Shown here piece by piece: positions 1 through 7,474 of a DNA stretch of 64,000 nt. Position 1 is the stretch's first letter, and each line of letters opens with the position of its first letter. Below the pieces are notes generated by a model. That model was not told the DNA's origin. It saw only the letters and a program-made list of their open reading frames with translations, and did not search any database. Origin of the DNA: Pseudazoarcus pumilus (GTDB lineage: Bacteria > Pseudomonadota > Gammaproteobacteria > Burkholderiales > Rhodocyclaceae); assembly GCF_002872475.1 (NCBI RefSeq), contig NZ_CP025682.1, positions 186,001 through 250,000 on the forward strand. The letters are read 5' to 3'. Made by a program: the position numbers and the translations under genes.

Positions 1-213
1 GTGCACAAGTCTCAGGGCTCGGAATTCGGCGCCGTCGCACTGGTGCTGCCCGATACCGTCAGCCCCATCCTTACGCGCGAACTGCTCTACACCGGCATCA
101 CTCGCGCCCGTGTGCAGCTTGCGCTGTTCAACCCCGGAGGCGAGCGCGTGCTGGAGGCCGCCGTCACCCGCCGCGTGCTGCGCGCCAGCGGGCTGGACGC
201 GCTGCACGCCTGA
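1..213 (+). CDS. recD: RecD, exodeoxyribonuclease V alpha subunit (C-terminal end only)
   Basis: Only the last 70 residues are in the window, in frame from base 1, ending in TGA at 211-213. The residues MHKSQGSEF followed by [10 protein letters not shown] are the last helicase motifs (V and VI) of superfamily 1 helicases of the RecD type, where the motif VI arginine contacts ATP. RecD is the 5'-3' motor of RecBCD, which processes DNA double-strand ends. Other UvrD-like helicases share these motifs, so the call rests on the short, RecD-like tail after motif VI. Confidence 0.75.
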   Translation: MHKSQGSEFGAVALVLPDTVSPILTRELLYTGITRARVQLALFNPGGERVLEAAVTRRVLRASGLDALHA

Positions 214-282
214 GTGGCGCGGTCACGGCGGGTCGGCGTGATAGAGTGGGATTCGTCCCGCAACCCCCGCCCGGAGCCGATC

Positions 283-912
283 ATGTCCGCCGGCCCCCCG
301 CCCGCCATCGTCGCCGTCGCCTTCACCGGTGCCTCCGGCATGCCCTACGGGCTGCGCCTGGTCGAGTCCCTGCTCGCGGCAGGCACGACGGTGTGGCTGC
401 TCTATTCGCAGGTCGCGCAGATCGTCGCGCGGCAGGAAATGGATCTGGAACTGCCCTCTCGCCCGGCCGAAGTCGAGGCGGCGCTGTCCGAGCGTTTCGG
501 TGCCGCACCCGGGCAACTGCGCGTGTTCGGCCGCGAGGAATGGTTCGCGCCGCTGGCCTCGGGCTCGAATCCGCCTGACGCGATGGTGGTGTGTCCGTGC
601 ACGATGGGAACGCTCGCGTCGATCGCCGCCGGTCTGTCGCAGAACCTGATCGAGCGCGCCGCCGACGTCGCCATCAAGGAAGGCCGTCGCCTGGTGCTGG
701 TGCCGCGCGAGACGCCGTTCTCGGCGATCCATCTGGAGAACATGCTCAAGCTCGCGCGTCTGGGCGTGGTGATCCTGCCGCCCAGCCCGGGCTTCTACAC
801 CCATCCGCAGAGCGTGGGCGACATGGTCGATTTCGTCGTCGCGCGCGTGCTCGACCAGATTCACGTTCCCCATACGCTGATGCGTCGCTGGGGCGATGGG
901 GGAGGCGCATGA
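283..912 (+). CDS. ubiX: UbiX, flavin prenyltransferase
   Basis: The 209-aa protein has the usual length of UbiX/Pad1. This enzyme joins dimethylallyl phosphate to FMN, making the prenylated flavin used by the UbiD decarboxylase in ubiquinone synthesis and by related aromatic decarboxylases. The N-terminal FTGASGMPYGLRL is the flavin-binding Rossmann-like motif, and VCPCTMGTLA and the late VPRETPFSAIHLENM are typical of the family. ATG at 283 is preferred over the open frame from 214 because homology begins there. Its TGA overlaps the next start as ATGA, which suggests coupled translation. Confidence 0.93.
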   Translation: MSAGPPPAIVAVAFTGASGMPYGLRLVESLLAAGTTVWLLYSQVAQIVARQEMDLELPSRPAEVEAALSERFGAAPGQLRVFGREEWFAPLASGSNPPDAMVVCPCTMGTLASIAAGLSQNLIERAADVAIKEGRRLVLVPRETPFSAIHLENMLKLARLGVVILPPSPGFYTHPQSVGDMVDFVVARVLDQIHVPHTLMRRWGDGGGA

Positions 913-1496
913 CGCATCTGCCCCTGTTCCCGTTGCAGACTGTGCTGTTCCCTGGCGGGCTGCTGCCGCTGAGGGTGTTCGAGGCGCGCTACATCGACAT
1001 GGTGACGCGCTGCCTGCGCGAGGATTCGGTGTTCGGCGTCAACCTCATCGCCGAGGGCAGGGAGGTCGGCCAGCCGGCTGCCCCGCACCGTACCGGTACC
1101 AGTGCGCGCATCGTGCGCTGCGACGCCGACGAGGCCGGCATCATGCATGTGGAGGTGGTCGGCGAGCGGCGTTTCCGCATCGAGCGCACCGGGGTCGGCG
1201 CCAACGGTCTGCTCTCGGGCGAGGTCGAGTGGCTCGCCGAGGCGCCGCAACTGCCGGTGCCCGAGGACTGCACCATGCTGATCGCGGTGCTGCAGGCCAT
1301 CATGAAGGATCTGGGCGAACACCTCTTCCCGCCGCCGCAGCGCTTCGACGACGCCGACTGGGTGGGCATGCGCCTGGCCGGCGTGCTGCCGATCCCGCTG
1401 CGTGCGCGCCAGGCACTGCTGGAGCTGGAACTGCCCATCGATCGTCTGCAGATCATCCGCAGCTATCTCGCGCAGCAGGGGCTCAAGGCGGATTGA
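909..1496 (+). CDS. Stand-alone LON substrate-binding domain protein
   Basis: The 195-aa protein begins MTHLPLFPLQTVLFPGG and continues with LRVFEARYIDM, the signature of the N-terminal domain of Lon protease. The AAA+ and peptidase domains of Lon are absent. Such short LON-domain proteins are widespread in proteobacteria and have no firmly assigned role; substrate or adaptor binding is the usual guess. The start overlaps ubiX by 4 bp, and the 3' end overlaps the convergent mutY by 14 bp. Confidence 0.88.
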   Translation: MTHLPLFPLQTVLFPGGLLPLRVFEARYIDMVTRCLREDSVFGVNLIAEGREVGQPAAPHRTGTSARIVRCDADEAGIMHVEVVGERRFRIERTGVGANGLLSGEVEWLAEAPQLPVPEDCTMLIAVLQAIMKDLGEHLFPPPQRFDDADWVGMRLAGVLPIPLRARQALLELELPIDRLQIIRSYLAQQGLKAD

Positions 1497-2550
1497 TTCG
1501 ATCCGGCGCGCTCAGCGCGTCGAGGATGCGCCGCACCGGTGCCGGCAGGCCGGCCGCGTCGAGCGCGTCGAGCGCCAACCATTCCATTTCCGGTTCACCG
1601 GTCTTCAGCGGCGCGCCGTCGACGACGACGTGCAGCGGCTCGATGTCGAGGCGGAAATGCGTGAACACGTGTCGCACCGTCGCCAGCGCCGCGCGGCGCC
1701 CGGCCGTGATCCCGAAGTGCTGCTGGAGCCAGTCATCCGCGCCGGCTTCGTCGGGCAGTTCGGGCAGCGCCAGCAGGCCGCCCCAGATGCCGGAGGGCGG
1801 GCGGCGCTGCATCAGCACGTGCCCCGCGTGTTCGATAACTGCGACGCGTGTGTGGCGCTGCGGGATCGCCTTCTTCGGGCGCGGTTGCGGCAGTTGTGCG
1901 ACCCGCCCGGTCGCCAGCGCGACGCAGTCGCCGGCCAGCGGACAGCGCGAACAGTCGGGGCGGCCGCGCGTGCACACCGTCGCGCCCAGATCCATCTGCG
2001 CCTGGATGTAGTCGCCCACGTGCGTCTCCGGCAGCAGATCTTCCGCCAGCGCCCACAGCCGGCGCTCTACCGCGGCGTCGCCCGGAAAGCCTTCGACGCC
2101 GAAGGCGCGGCACAGTACGCGCTTGACGTTGCCGTCGAGGATGGGGACGCGCTCGGCGAAGCAGAAGGCGGCGATCGCCGCGGCCGTGGAGCGGCCGATG
2201 CCGGGCAGTTCGGCGATGTCGATGGCGCGCTGCGGGAAACGCCCGTCGTGCGTCTCGACGATGAGCTGGGCGGCGCGGTGCAGGTTGCGTGCGCGGGCGT
2301 AATAGCCCAGACCGCTCCACAGCGCGAGCACCTCGGCCCGCGCTGCGGCGGCCAGCGTGGCGATGTCCGGAAAGCGTTCGAGAAAACGCGCGAAATAGGG
2401 AATCACGGTCTCTACACGCGTCTGCTGCAGCATGATTTCGGAGAGCCACACGCGGTAGGGGTCGCGTGTGGCCTGCCACGGCAGGTCGTGACGGCCGTGG
2501 TCGGCATGCCAGGCCAGCAGGCATTCGGCGAAGTCTGCGTGCAGACTCAT
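1483..2550 (-). CDS. mutY: MutY, A/G-specific adenine DNA glycosylase
   Basis: The 355-aa base-excision repair enzyme removes adenine mispaired with 8-oxoguanine. Visible features: catalytic Glu38 in SEIMLQQTRV, helix-hairpin-helix around LPGIGRSTA (115-123), catalytic Asp139 in ILDGNVKRVL, and the 4Fe-4S ligands C193-x6-C200-x2-C203-x5-C209. A C-terminal NUDIX-like domain with the 8-oxoG-reading FTHFRL segment follows. The ATG giving MSLHADF was chosen because family similarity starts there; the frame stays open another 21 codons upstream. Divergent from the flavin reductase and convergent with the LON-domain gene. Confidence 0.95.
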   Translation of the reverse strand: MSLHADFAECLLAWHADHGRHDLPWQATRDPYRVWLSEIMLQQTRVETVIPYFARFLERFPDIATLAAAARAEVLALWSGLGYYARARNLHRAAQLIVETHDGRFPQRAIDIAELPGIGRSTAAAIAAFCFAERVPILDGNVKRVLCRAFGVEGFPGDAAVERRLWALAEDLLPETHVGDYIQAQMDLGATVCTRGRPDCSRCPLAGDCVALATGRVAQLPQPRPKKAIPQRHTRVAVIEHAGHVLMQRRPPSGIWGGLLALPELPDEAGADDWLQQHFGITAGRRAALATVRHVFTHFRLDIEPLHVVVDGAPLKTGEPEMEWLALDALDAAGLPAPVRRILDALSAPDRINPP

Positions 2551-2562
2551 TTGTGGAAGCGG

Positions 2563-2591
2563 TCGACCGCAGCGCACAACGCTGGGATAAT
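2563..2591 (+). promoter_or_regulatory. Candidate sigma-70 promoter for the flavin reductase gene
   Basis: TCGACC (2563-2568) and GATAAT (2586-2591) are separated by 17 bases in the 105-bp divergent spacer between mutY and the flavin reductase gene. The -10 box is good and the -35 is weak. Position and spacing are seen; activity is inferred. Confidence 0.35.
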
Positions 2592-2655
2592 CGCTGAACC
2601 TTTCGCTGCACACGCCGGTCTGCGAAACCTCCTGGTCAGTCTTCCGGCTTCATAC

Positions 2656-3156
2656 ATGTCCCAAACCCCGATTTCCCACGAAGCGTTCACGCGTGAGTTC
2701 CGCGACGCGCTCGGCACGTTCGCCACCGGCATCACGGTGGTCGCAACGCGCGCACCCGACGGCGAGCCGATCGGCCTGACCGTCAACTCCTTCAACTCGG
2801 TCTCGCTCGACCCGCCGCTCATCGTCTGGAGTCTGGCGGCCAATCTGCCGTGCGTGCCGATCTTCGAATCCTGCGAATACTACTCGGTGAACGTGCTCGC
2901 CGCCGACCAGGACAACCTCTCCAACCTGTTCGCATCGCGCTCTGACGACAAGTTTGCGGGTCTCGACGTCGACGAGGGGATGTACGGCGTGCCGCTGCTG
3001 CGCGGATGCTGCGCGCGCTTCGAGTGTCGAAACGTCGTGCGCCACGCCGGAGGCGACCACATCGTGTTCATCTCGGAAGTGGTGCGCTTCGACCGCGACG
3101 ACACGCACGCGCCGCTGATCTTCTGGGGCGGCGCCTACCAGCGGCTGGCGCCGTGA
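2656..3156 (+). CDS. Flavin reductase family protein (FMN-binding split barrel)
   Basis: The 166-aa protein carries the flavin reductase-like split-barrel pattern: FRDALGTFATGITVVAT near the N-terminus, then GLTVNSFNSVSLDPPLIVWSL (about 36-56), and a late HIVFISEVVRF. Members use NAD(P)H to reduce FMN or FAD, often supplying reduced flavin to two-component monooxygenases such as HpaB; this one's partner is not evident. A flavin-dependent monooxygenase lies far away at 32.7 kb, and a link is only speculation. ATG 2656 was chosen because family similarity starts immediately; the same frame is open far upstream by chance. Confidence 0.85.
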   Translation: MSQTPISHEAFTREFRDALGTFATGITVVATRAPDGEPIGLTVNSFNSVSLDPPLIVWSLAANLPCVPIFESCEYYSVNVLAADQDNLSNLFASRSDDKFAGLDVDEGMYGVPLLRGCCARFECRNVVRHAGGDHIVFISEVVRFDRDDTHAPLIFWGGAYQRLAP

Positions 3157-3177
3157 TGCGCCGCTAGCCGCCCGCCC

Positions 3178-4395
3178 GTGTCCGCAGCCGTTCCGCCCTC
3201 CGCTGCCGCCCCCGAGCGTGACCTGATCCGCCGCATCGCGCTGCTGTCGCTGGCCGCGTTCGGCAGCGCCGGGGCCGCGCGCATCGCCGATCCGCTGCTG
3301 CCGCAGCTGGCGCTCGAGTTCGCCGTGAGCGCGGGGCAGGCCGCGCATGCCGTGTCCTTCTTCGCGCTTGCCTACGGGTTGTTTCAGTTGCTCTACGGCC
3401 CGTTGGGCGACCGCTTCGGCAAGTACCGCGTGATCGCCTGGGCGGTGCTGGCGGGCAGTGTCGGCGCGCTCGGCTCGGCGCTGGCGACGGATTTCTCGTG
3501 GCTGCTGGTGTTCCGTACGCTCAACGGCATGGCCTGCGCGGCGGCGATCCCGCTGGCGATGGCGTGGATTGCCGACAACGTGCCCTACGAGCGTCGCCAG
3601 CCGGTGCTGGCGTATTTCCTGATCGGGCAGATCTTCGGCGTCATCGCCGGCCAGGCGCTGGGCGGGCTGTTCGCCGATCTGACCGGCTGGCGCGGTGCGT
3701 TCTGGTTCATGGTGGTGACCTTCGCGGCGGTCGGCACGCTGCTGGTCACCGAGGTGTGGCGCAGCCCCGACATCGACGCGGCCGCCTCCACCGCGCACCG
3801 CGATTCCGGTTTCCTGCAGCGCTACGCAGCTGTCTTCCGCGTGCCCTGGGCGCGATTCATCCTCTTCGGCGTGTGCATCGAGGGCGCGGCGGTGTTCGGC
3901 GGGCTGGCCTTCGTGCCGACCTACCTGCACGCGCGTTTCGGGTTGTCGCTGACGCAGGCCGGGGCGCTGATGGCGCTGTTCGGCATCGGCGGGCTGTCGT
4001 ATGCGTTGTTCGCGCGCCGCTTCGTCTCGCGACTGGGCGAGCGCGGGCTTGCCATTGCGGGCGGGCTGTCGCTGGGCGCGGCGTTCGCGCTGCTGGCCTT
4101 CGCGCCGCACTGGGCGCTGGCGATGCCGGCGGCGTGGCTGGCCGGCATCGGCTTCTACATGCTGCACAACACCTTCCAGCTCAACGCCACCCAGATGGTG
4201 CCGGAGCACCGCGGCACGGCCGTGGCGCTGTTCGCGTCCTGCCTGTTCCTCGGCCAGGCCGGCGGGGTCTCGCTCAATGCGTGGATCATCGATCAGTACG
4301 GCTATGCGCCGGCCTTCGCGCTGCCGGCGCTGGTGCTGGCGATACTCGGCCTGCTGTTCGCCGCCCGCATCGCGCGTCGACCCGTCAGCGCGTAG
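3178..4395 (+). CDS. MFS family permease
   Basis: The 405-aa protein has about 12 hydrophobic segments and the MFS loop 2-3 motif as LYGPLGDRFGKYRVI (about 78-92). The repeat after the central loop (about residue 215) begins a second six-helix half. The start is a GTG at 3178, 21 bases after the flavin reductase stop, so the two genes are probably cotranscribed. Substrate cannot be told from sequence; the overall look is that of drug or sugar effluxers. The 3' end overlaps the convergent methyltransferase gene by 11 bp. Confidence 0.85.
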   Translation: MSAAVPPSAAAPERDLIRRIALLSLAAFGSAGAARIADPLLPQLALEFAVSAGQAAHAVSFFALAYGLFQLLYGPLGDRFGKYRVIAWAVLAGSVGALGSALATDFSWLLVFRTLNGMACAAAIPLAMAWIADNVPYERRQPVLAYFLIGQIFGVIAGQALGGLFADLTGWRGAFWFMVVTFAAVGTLLVTEVWRSPDIDAAASTAHRDSGFLQRYAAVFRVPWARFILFGVCIEGAAVFGGLAFVPTYLHARFGLSLTQAGALMALFGIGGLSYALFARRFVSRLGERGLAIAGGLSLGAAFALLAFAPHWALAMPAAWLAGIGFYMLHNTFQLNATQMVPEHRGTAVALFASCLFLGQAGGVSLNAWIIDQYGYAPAFALPALVLAILGLLFAARIARRPVSA

Positions 4396-5206
4396 CGCTC
4401 CACGGCGTATCGCCGTCGATGGTGCCGCGCATGGTGTCGCCCGACACCTTCCCGACATAGTCCCGGCCATCCGCGCTGAAGCGAATTCGCGCCCCGTGCA
4501 TGCGGGCCTCGCTCAGTTCGACGGCGCGGCCTTCGCTGCGCAGCGTGCCCTCGAGCATCTGGAAGGTCTGGCGCAGCACGAGTTCGCCACCGTCCATGCG
4601 CCAGCGGCCGTCGACCTTGGCCGGTACGACCCATTTGTACGCACGGCACCAGGTCTGGCATGCGCTCTGTTCCGCCTCCACCTGGTCGTCGGGCTGCCAT
4701 TCGCCCATGTCGAAGGAGTTCGACACCACCCGCGTGCCCGGCTTCATGTCGAGCAGGATGGGCCGCAGGCGCAGGTTCAGCGCGGGCAGCAGGAACAGCG
4801 TCACGACCGTCGCTTCGGAGAAGTCGGACTCGAAGATGTCGCCTTCCTCGAAGCGTGCCAGATCGGTCACCCCGGCCTTCTCGGCGGCGCGTCGCGACAC
4901 CTCGACCAGTTCCGGGTTGTACTCGATGCCCCGGGCCGGTACGCCTCGCCGCGCCGCGGCGATCACCGTGCGGCCGTCGCCGGAACCGAGGTCGACGAGT
5001 ACGTCGTCGGGCGTCGCCTCGGCCATGTCGAGCATGCGCGCGACCAGGCTGTCGGCGGTCGGCACCCAGACCACGTCCTTGCCTTCCTGGCCGTAGCGCG
5101 GCTCGGAAGAGGACGTGTCGGTGTCTGTGTTCTGTGCCCAGACGCTGGCGCCGATGAGTAGCACACCTACGGTCGCGATCAGCATTGATGTGGCATGGAG
5201 TTTCAT
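4385..5206 (-). CDS. Class I SAM-dependent methyltransferase with N-terminal export signal
   Basis: The 273-aa protein starts with a typical Sec signal or anchor (MKLHATSML, a hydrophobic stretch, then VWAQ at about 22-25). A class I methyltransferase core follows: motif I VLVDLGSGDGRT (69-80), the acidic GIEYNPE at the end of strand 2, and a later EGDIFESDF. The last 60 or so residues look like a small beta-rich domain rather than methyltransferase. A secreted methyltransferase is odd because SAM is cytoplasmic; membrane anchoring facing inward is an alternative. Substrate unknown. Confidence 0.78.
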   Translation of the reverse strand: MKLHATSMLIATVGVLLIGASVWAQNTDTDTSSSEPRYGQEGKDVVWVPTADSLVARMLDMAEATPDDVLVDLGSGDGRTVIAAARRGVPARGIEYNPELVEVSRRAAEKAGVTDLARFEEGDIFESDFSEATVVTLFLLPALNLRLRPILLDMKPGTRVVSNSFDMGEWQPDDQVEAEQSACQTWCRAYKWVVPAKVDGRWRMDGGELVLRQTFQMLEGTLRSEGRAVELSEARMHGARIRFSADGRDYVGKVSGDTMRGTIDGDTPWSATR

Positions 5207-5408
5207 CGACGTTCTCCGCTGGGATGGCAAGGCGACAAGAGGCGAGCGCGGGGCGATGCGCGAGTCCGGCGTGGCCAGGAATCTGTGCTGCACAGAGGAC
5301 AATGATGGTCGCGCAGCGCGTTGGTTCCCGGCGGGGTCGATCGTGGTGGTGTCGGTGCGCCTGCACACGGGCGAGTTCGTTACGATCGCGGGCGGCGCGC
5401 AAACGACA

Positions 5409-5429
5409 AAGGCCGGGGGATCCGGCCTT
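5409..5429 (-). terminator. Hairpin terminator downstream of tRNA-Gly
   Basis: On the minus strand AAGGCCGG and CCGGCCTT form a perfect 8-bp stem with a 5-nt loop, followed by a moderately T-rich run (TGTCGTTTG). It lies 9 bases beyond the CCA end of tRNA-Gly, as expected for its terminator. Confidence 0.7.
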
Positions 5430-5437
5430 GTGCAGGG

Positions 5438-5511
5438 TGGAGCGGGTGAAGGGAATCGAACCCTCGTATGCAGCTTGGGAAGCTGCCGTTCTACCATTGA
5501 ACTACACCCGC
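5438..5511 (-). tRNA. tRNA-Gly (anticodon CCC), CCA encoded
   Basis: Read on the minus strand, a 74-nt cloverleaf is complete: acceptor GCGGGTG/CACCCGC, D-arm with GTTC/GAAC, anticodon stem GCAGC/GCTGC with loop TTCCCAA (anticodon CCC), T-arm GAGGG-TTCGATT-CCCTT, discriminator T and encoded CCA. The anticodon reads GGG glycine codons. It is a stand-alone gene divergent from thiS. Confidence 0.96.
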
Positions 5512-5636
5512 GGCGGTGCGAGGCCGCATTCTAGTCGTGGGCCGTCGGGCGCGCAATCGGGCTCGCCCGTGAACGTCGAAACGGTGTCGGGCCGCATGTT
5601 AGAATCAATGCTTCTTCAGGCACCTGCATGAGATCC

Positions 5637-5840
5637 ATGGCTCAAGTCATCGTCAATGGTCAGCCCGAGTCGCTGCGCGACGGCCTCACCGTGCTCGCGC
5701 TGCTCGAGGAGCGTGCGCTCGCGGGCAAGCGCGTCGCGGTCGAGCGTAACGGCGAGATCGTGCCCAAGGGCCGTCATGCCGAGACCACGCTCGCCGACGG
5801 CGACCGGCTCGAGATCGTCGTCGCCGTCGGCGGCGGCTGA
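5637..5840 (+). CDS. thiS: ThiS, sulfur carrier protein for thiazole synthesis
   Basis: The 67-aa ubiquitin-fold protein ends in VAVGGG; the C-terminal Gly-Gly becomes the thiocarboxylate that donates sulfur to the thiazole of thiamine. The middle [10 protein letters not shown] is typical of ThiS. ATG 5637 (MAQVIVNG) fits the family better than the ATG three codons upstream. thiG follows after 46 bp. No THI-box riboswitch is seen upstream; only a -10-like TAGAAT at 5600-5605. Confidence 0.93.
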   Translation: MAQVIVNGQPESLRDGLTVLALLEERALAGKRVAVERNGEIVPKGRHAETTLADGDRLEIVVAVGGG

Positions 5841-5886
5841 AGCACGCGCGCGACCCGCACCCGCATTCCCTCCCAAGGTTTTCATC

Positions 5887-6672
5887 ATGAACGACTCTCT
5901 CGTCATCGCCGGCAAGTCCTATGGCTCGCGCCTGCTCGTCGGTACCGGCAAGTACAAGGATTTCGCCGAAACGCGCGAGGCGATCGATGCCAGTGGCGCC
6001 GAAATCGTCACCGTCGCGATCCGCCGCACCAACATCGGCCAGAATCCGGACGAGCCCAATCTGCTCGACGCGCTGCCGCCCGAGAAATTCACGATCCTGC
6101 CCAATACCGCCGGCTGCTACAGCGCCGATGACGCGGTGCGCACGCTGCGTCTCGCGCGCGAACTGCTCGACGGCCATCCGCTGGCGAAGCTCGAGGTGCT
6201 GGGCGACCCGCAGACGCTGTTCCCGAACATGCCGGAAACGCTCAAGGCCGCCGAGGTGCTGGTCAAGGACGGCTTCGACGTGATGGTGTATTGCTCGGAC
6301 GACCCGATCCAGGCGCGCATGCTCGAAGACATCGGCTGCGCGGCGATCATGCCGCTGGCGTCCCTCATCGGCTCGGGCATGGGCATCCTCAATCCGTGGA
6401 ACCTGCGCCTGATCATCGATCAGAGCAAGGTGCCGGTGATCGTCGATGCTGGCGTGGGCACTGCCTCGGACGCGGCCATCGCGATGGAGCTGGGCTGCGA
6501 CGGCGTGCTGATGAACACCGCCATCGCGCTGGCCAACAAGCCGGTGCAGATGGCGCAGGCGATGCGTCTGGCCATTGACGCCGGGCGCATGGCCTATCTT
6601 GCCGGGCGCATGCCGCGCAAGCTGTATTCGGCCGATCCGAGTTCGCCGACCAGCGGTCTCATTGGTTCCTGA
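5887..6672 (+). CDS. thiG: ThiG, thiazole synthase
   Basis: The 261-aa TIM-barrel enzyme joins deoxyxylulose 5-phosphate, dehydroglycine and ThiS thiocarboxylate into thiazole phosphate. Family hallmarks: [13 protein letters not shown] at 14-26, the Schiff-base lysine region [24 protein letters not shown] and [18 protein letters not shown]. Length matches the family. It forms an operon with thiS. ThiH or ThiO, which would supply dehydroglycine, is not nearby. Confidence 0.95.
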   Translation: MNDSLVIAGKSYGSRLLVGTGKYKDFAETREAIDASGAEIVTVAIRRTNIGQNPDEPNLLDALPPEKFTILPNTAGCYSADDAVRTLRLARELLDGHPLAKLEVLGDPQTLFPNMPETLKAAEVLVKDGFDVMVYCSDDPIQARMLEDIGCAAIMPLASLIGSGMGILNPWNLRLIIDQSKVPVIVDAGVGTASDAAIAMELGCDGVLMNTAIALANKPVQMAQAMRLAIDAGRMAYLAGRMPRKLYSADPSSPTSGLIGS

Positions 6673-6693
6673 ACGACGCGCTCCCGACACGAA

Positions 6694-6721
6694 GACGACG
6701 GGCCCGCATGGGCCCGTCGTC
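6694..6721 (+). terminator. Strong GC-rich hairpin between thiG and trmB
   Basis: GACGACGGGCCC and GGGCCCGTCGTC form a perfect 12-bp stem with loop GCAT, 21 bases after the thiG stop. No T-run follows, so it is not a classical intrinsic terminator; it may pause polymerase or protect the thiSG mRNA 3' end. It ends two bases before an upstream ATG of trmB. Confidence 0.5.
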
Positions 6722-6735
6722 GCATGAGAACCACG

Positions 6736-7440
6736 ATGAACGACATCCCCGAAGAGCGCTTCTCCAGGCGCAGCATTCGCAGCTTCGTGCTGCGCCAGGG
6801 CCGCATGACGGTGGGGCAGCAGCGCGCGCTCGACGAGATGATGCCGCGCATCGGCCTGCCCTACCGGCCGCAGCCGGTGGATCTGGACGCGCTGTTCGGA
6901 CGCGATGCGCCCAGGGTGCTCGAGGTCGGCTTCGGCATGGGCGAGACCACCGCGCGCATTGCCGCCGGACAGCCGCAGACGGACTTTGTCGCCATCGAAG
7001 TGCACGGGCCGGGTGTGGGCAATCTGTGCAAGCTCGCGCGCGACGATGGCCTCGACAATCTGCGCATCGTGCAGCACGATGCGATCGAGGTGCTGCAGGA
7101 CATGATCCGTCCCGGTGCGCTGGCCGGCGTGCACGTGTATTTCCCGGACCCGTGGCACAAGAAGCGTCATCACAAGCGTCGTATCATTCAGAGCGAGTTC
7201 GTCGCGCTTGTCGCGTCCAGACTCGCGCCCGGTGGTTATCTGCACTGCGCGACCGACTGGGGTGAGTACGCCGAGTGGATGCTCGAGGTGCTCTCGACCG
7301 AACCGCTGCTGGAGAACACCGCCGAAGGTTTCGCGCCGCGGCCGGAATGGCGTCCGGTGACGAAATTCGAGAACCGCGGCCTGAATCTCGGCCATGGCGT
7401 GTGGGACCTGCTCTTCCGGCGTCGCGCCAGTACCGCCTGA
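6736..7440 (+). CDS. trmB: TrmB, tRNA (guanine-N7-)-methyltransferase
   Basis: The 234-aa enzyme makes m7G46 in the variable loop of tRNAs. Visible: motif [17 protein letters not shown], the acidic [12 protein letters not shown], and the diagnostic [15 protein letters not shown] (about 139-153). The ATG at 6724 is alternative but lies directly against the hairpin at 6694-6721; ATG 6736 has a GAGAA at a workable distance. Followed after 34 bp by sppA. Confidence 0.93.
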   Translation: MNDIPEERFSRRSIRSFVLRQGRMTVGQQRALDEMMPRIGLPYRPQPVDLDALFGRDAPRVLEVGFGMGETTARIAAGQPQTDFVAIEVHGPGVGNLCKLARDDGLDNLRIVQHDAIEVLQDMIRPGALAGVHVYFPDPWHKKRHHKRRIIQSEFVALVASRLAPGGYLHCATDWGEYAEWMLEVLSTEPLLENTAEGFAPRPEWRPVTKFENRGLNLGHGVWDLLFRRRASTA

Positions 7441-7474
7441 GCCGCGCGAGGCCGCCCCAACGGAGGATTCCGGC

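Noticed and set aside
5512-5636. Possible TPP riboswitch before thiS
   Set aside because: The conserved CUGAGA-type core and partner helices are absent in the 125-bp spacer.
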